Below the pieces are notes generated by a model. It ran no database searches. It worked only from the letters and a program-made list of their open reading frames with translations, and was not told the DNA's origin. A program made the position numbers and the translations under genes. From contig NZ_JAAAPM020000005.1 of the NCBI RefSeq assembly GCF_009909155.2, forward strand, positions 106,519 to 170,518: a DNA stretch of 64,000 nucleotides, given 5' to 3'. This stretch comes from Flavobacterium undicola (GTDB taxonomy: Bacteria; Bacteroidota; Bacteroidia; Flavobacteriales; Flavobacteriaceae). Positions within the stretch are counted from its first letter, which is position 1, and each line of letters opens with the position of its first letter. Of this stretch, positions 61,786 to 64,000 are shown piece by piece.

Positions 61786-63459
61786 CTATTTATCCCATTC
61801 TTTGTAAGATCCATTTTTAATAATTGTTCTTCCTTTTCGGAGTCTTTCAAGAGCTGTTTGTACATCATCATAATTGTCGAATAATCCCCGTAATTCAAGT
61901 ATGGTTTTAATTTTTTCGGACAATTCATCTCCTGACTGTACATCTCTATTGTTAACTCTTTCAATAATTTGTTGGTATTCCCTTTCATAGTCGCTTCTAA
62001 TTCTTTCCTCAACTGCGAATTTTGTGAATTCTCCAGTTGCTCCTTCATCCGATAAAAACTTTTTTCTAAGTCTATCAAATTCTTCTTGTTCATGTCTTTC
62101 AAGTTCTGCAAATTTCTGTTCAAGCTCTCTTTCTTCGTTCTCAAGTTTAAGTCTTTCTCCCTCAAAATTTTCCTCAAATCCTGATTCTGACTGGATAGAT
62201 TCCTCGATATATCTCTCTTCTCTTTTAGTGCTATTAAGCTCGTCGACAATTCTTGTTTCTTCAGATTCAAATTCTCTTCTAATGTCTTCTTCAGTTCTCC
62301 CAGCACGGTATCTAAACTTAATTTCCCTGTTAACAATAGCTTGCTCTTTGTTAATTGACTCAATTTTTGCAAGGTATCTTCCTTCCAAATTAGCGTATCG
62401 TTGTTCAATTTCTGTTTGTTCTCTGTTATACTCTTCGTATAGCTGTTTTTGAGCATCGTAAAATGAATGTTCGAATTCACTTTCCTCTCTTTCAAGGATG
62501 TCGTACGATTCTCTATATCTTGACTCAACTGATTCTCTATGTTTGATTCGTAGCTGTTCCAATCGCTCTCGATTTCGTTCTGAATTTTCCTTAACTCTTG
62601 ATAACTCTGATTCAAGTTTTCGTTCAGTGTTTCTGTAGTATTGCGATTCCACACATTTTCTAAGTCCGCGTATAAGATTTCTAATTTGGTTCTCTCGGCA
62701 GACGAAAGATTCTCTAAAAAATCCCATTTCGATTGGGTCAAGTGGTAATATTCTTTCTGAAGTTCTATTGGAAAGCTGAAAGTAGTTGGTGTTCTGTTCG
62801 ACATGATTAAATACCCATTTTGTGTTTTTAGTAATTTGAAAATTTTTTGCAATATTTTCAGGAGAATCTTTTGGTATTGTTATTTGAATTGTATTAATTC
62901 CTAGTCTTTTAATTTTTGCTTTTTTATCATCATCCAACTTATGGGAGACCACAATTTCGATAAGTAAAATTGGTTTTCCATGAACATCAAAGAATGTTAC
63001 ATCGGGTCGTATCAATAAGTTTTTGTTATCTATCTCCGGATTCTTGCCCCAGTGTACCCCTGCTTCATCATTTTCATAAAATGTAAGTTCAGCTCTAACT
63101 GAGTGTGCTTCTATAAATTTGGTTTCTTCAAGTAATATCGCTTGGGAATCATCAGGAGCATACTTATAGAGATTAGGAACTTTGATTCTCTTTGTACGTT
63201 GCAATATATCTATTGCCAGCCTATGACGGTAATCCTGATTACTAAACGTACATTTCCTTTCAATTTCTACATCTTTTGCACAATGTCTAAAATAGGATTT
63301 ATGGTGGATGTTTTTAATTTTGCGTACCGCTTCCATTTCCTCGCCACAACCCATACACCAATAGCCTTTACGACCACTTTCGGCTTCAAGGATATAAATA
63401 GGTTCTTCTTTTACGTTTTTGGCGTATTCATTTTGTTCTTTTGAGGGGGATTGTTTCAT
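61786..63459 (-). CDS. CoiA-like nuclease-domain protein with long coiled coil
   Basis: 557 aa. N-terminal CxxC (WCMGCGEEM, Cys35/38) and HHKSYFRHC zinc-like segment, then FSNQDYRHRLAIDILQ and a nuclease-fold core RPDVTFFDVHGKPILLIEIV with VSHKLDDDKK (Asp153, Glu168, Lys174 or so), as in CoiA-like competence proteins. From about 255 the protein is a highly charged Glu/Arg coiled coil (ERLEQLRIKHRESVESRYRE and so on) ending near 500. Possible DNA-processing or defence role. A second long open frame overlaps its 3' two-thirds on the same strand. Confidence 0.7.
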   Translation of the reverse strand: MKQSPSKEQNEYAKNVKEEPIYILEAESGRKGYWCMGCGEEMEAVRKIKNIHHKSYFRHCAKDVEIERKCTFSNQDYRHRLAIDILQRTKRIKVPNLYKYAPDDSQAILLEETKFIEAHSVRAELTFYENDEAGVHWGKNPEIDNKNLLIRPDVTFFDVHGKPILLIEIVVSHKLDDDKKAKIKRLGINTIQITIPKDSPENIAKNFQITKNTKWVFNHVEQNTNYFQLSNRTSERILPLDPIEMGFFRESFVCRENQIRNLIRGLRKCVESQYYRNTERKLESELSRVKENSERNRERLEQLRIKHRESVESRYRESYDILEREESEFEHSFYDAQKQLYEEYNREQTEIEQRYANLEGRYLAKIESINKEQAIVNREIKFRYRAGRTEEDIRREFESEETRIVDELNSTKREERYIEESIQSESGFEENFEGERLKLENEERELEQKFAELERHEQEEFDRLRKKFLSDEGATGEFTKFAVEERIRSDYEREYQQIIERVNNRDVQSGDELSEKIKTILELRGLFDNYDDVQTALERLRKGRTIIKNGSYKEWDK

Positions 63460-63464
63460 TTTAT

Positions 63465-63860
63465 TTAAATTTCGCCTAATCCAGACAACATAGCTAAATC
63501 CTTTGCTTTTCTAGATACATTCTGCAGTCCTCTTGCTTTTCCTAATTCATATGGAATAGTAATTCCTCTACTAGTATATTGATCGGAAGTTATATCTAAT
63601 ATATGACCACTTGTTTTGTTTTGTAAAAAATAATGAGTCCCATGATTCCAGTCTCTAGGATCATTAATACTTTTTATAAACCAATTATCTTTCCCTCCAG
63701 TTAATCTATATATCACTTCGGATGCTGTAAAGCAAAAACCCGTCGTATGTATTCCATTTTGTATGTTTTGTTCTAGCCAATAACTATCTAAAACTTGTTG
63801 TTTCACTTCAGTATTTAGAAAAGCATCTTCTAATTTTAATATAATTTTCTCCAAATCCAT
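63465..63860 (-). CDS. Small protein with cysteine-protease/transglutaminase-like C-H-D pattern
   Basis: 131 aa from the ATG at 63860 (MDLEKIILKLEDAF). Conserved-looking residues: Cys in GFCFTASEVIYRLTGG, His in WNHGTHYFLQNKTSG, Asp in HILDITSDQYTSRG. The order C...H...D suits a papain/transglutaminase-like fold, but I cannot name a family. No signal peptide. Only 5 bases separate it from the CoiA-like gene, so one transcript is likely. Confidence 0.55.
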   Translation of the reverse strand: MDLEKIILKLEDAFLNTEVKQQVLDSYWLEQNIQNGIHTTGFCFTASEVIYRLTGGKDNWFIKSINDPRDWNHGTHYFLQNKTSGHILDITSDQYTSRGITIPYELGKARGLQNVSRKAKDLAMLSGLGEI

Positions 63861-64000
63861 AATAATAAAATTTATTGAGTTATACACTTAATATCTGTTT
63901 TATGTTTTTTTGATAAATCGGTTTTGCATTCACCATTCTTTCTATGGATTTATGAAAAATACTTGTTTTAAATTGAGAACGGTTTATCCTAAAACAAAAT

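Noticed and set aside
62024..62452. 142-codon plus-strand frame rich in Ser and Leu opposite the coiled-coil gene
   Set aside because: Antisense reading of GAA/AGA-rich coiled-coil DNA gives Ser/Phe/Leu runs without a domain.

Overview
The window is chromosomal DNA of a Bacteroidota species, most likely Flavobacterium or a close relative. Supporting signs are AT-rich DNA, housekeeping promoters of the type TTG-N19/20-TAnnTTTG, type IX secretion (T9SS) C-terminal sorting domains, a nuo operon whose NuoG is the short form without the molybdopterin-like domain, and dispersed palindromic repeats of the kind common in Flavobacterium. No database was searched, so all names rest on motifs and family knowledge.

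Layout. 1-11412 (minus): the respiratory complex I operon nuoA to nuoM (nuoM cut by the window edge), interrupted at three junctions by repeats or a decayed ORF6N gene. 11593-13664 (minus): cold-shock protein and aspS. 13962-16626: a small secreted MORN-like protein, then mannonate dehydratase and an SDR oxidoreductase with a relic that looks like the end of an alpha-glucuronidase, i.e. a hexuronate catabolic locus that has lost a piece. 16741-26747 (minus): an AAA/DUF4143 ATPase sitting on the 3' scar of a lost RND pump gene, an S41 peptidase lipoprotein, a complete TetR-TolC-MFP-RND efflux operon, and a YceI protein. 26961-35491: polyprenyl diphosphate synthase, sucA and sucB (2-oxoglutarate dehydrogenase E1/E2), a DUF559 nuclease beside a double-hairpin repeat, and a secreted ThuA-like protein. 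35644-44433: a lipoprotein, then a divergent cluster built around an ECF sigma factor, its TPR-bearing anti-sigma-like partner, and on the other strand a lipoprotein, a PKD/beta-barrel outer-membrane protein, a TPR-CHAT caspase-like protease and a retropepsin-like protease. Four 34-bp direct repeats with the layout of ECF promoters lie between the two arms. 44654-47793: tatD, an acyltransferase, ansA and tRNA-Ser(GGA). 48527-61162 (plus): a small T9SS protein, a 2060-aa SpvB/RHS toxin with candidate immunity gene, a displaced second toxin tip with its own candidate immunity gene, and a 1328-aa T9SS type B protein. 61163-63860: relics of umuD and of a REP-associated transposase, a CoiA-like nuclease/coiled-coil gene with a second long open frame on the same strand, and a small protein with a C-H-D pattern.

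The strongest candidate for an undescribed system is the sigma/anti-sigma/CHAT/retropepsin/PKD cluster with its promoter array (35.6-44.4 kb). The second theme is palindromic DNA: at least four modular hairpin elements with fixed ends and variable centres, a 20-bp palindrome inserted at an A^T step inside other repeats, and two cases where a small protein gene (ORF6N, DUF559) lies beside palindromes that may be its cognate sites.
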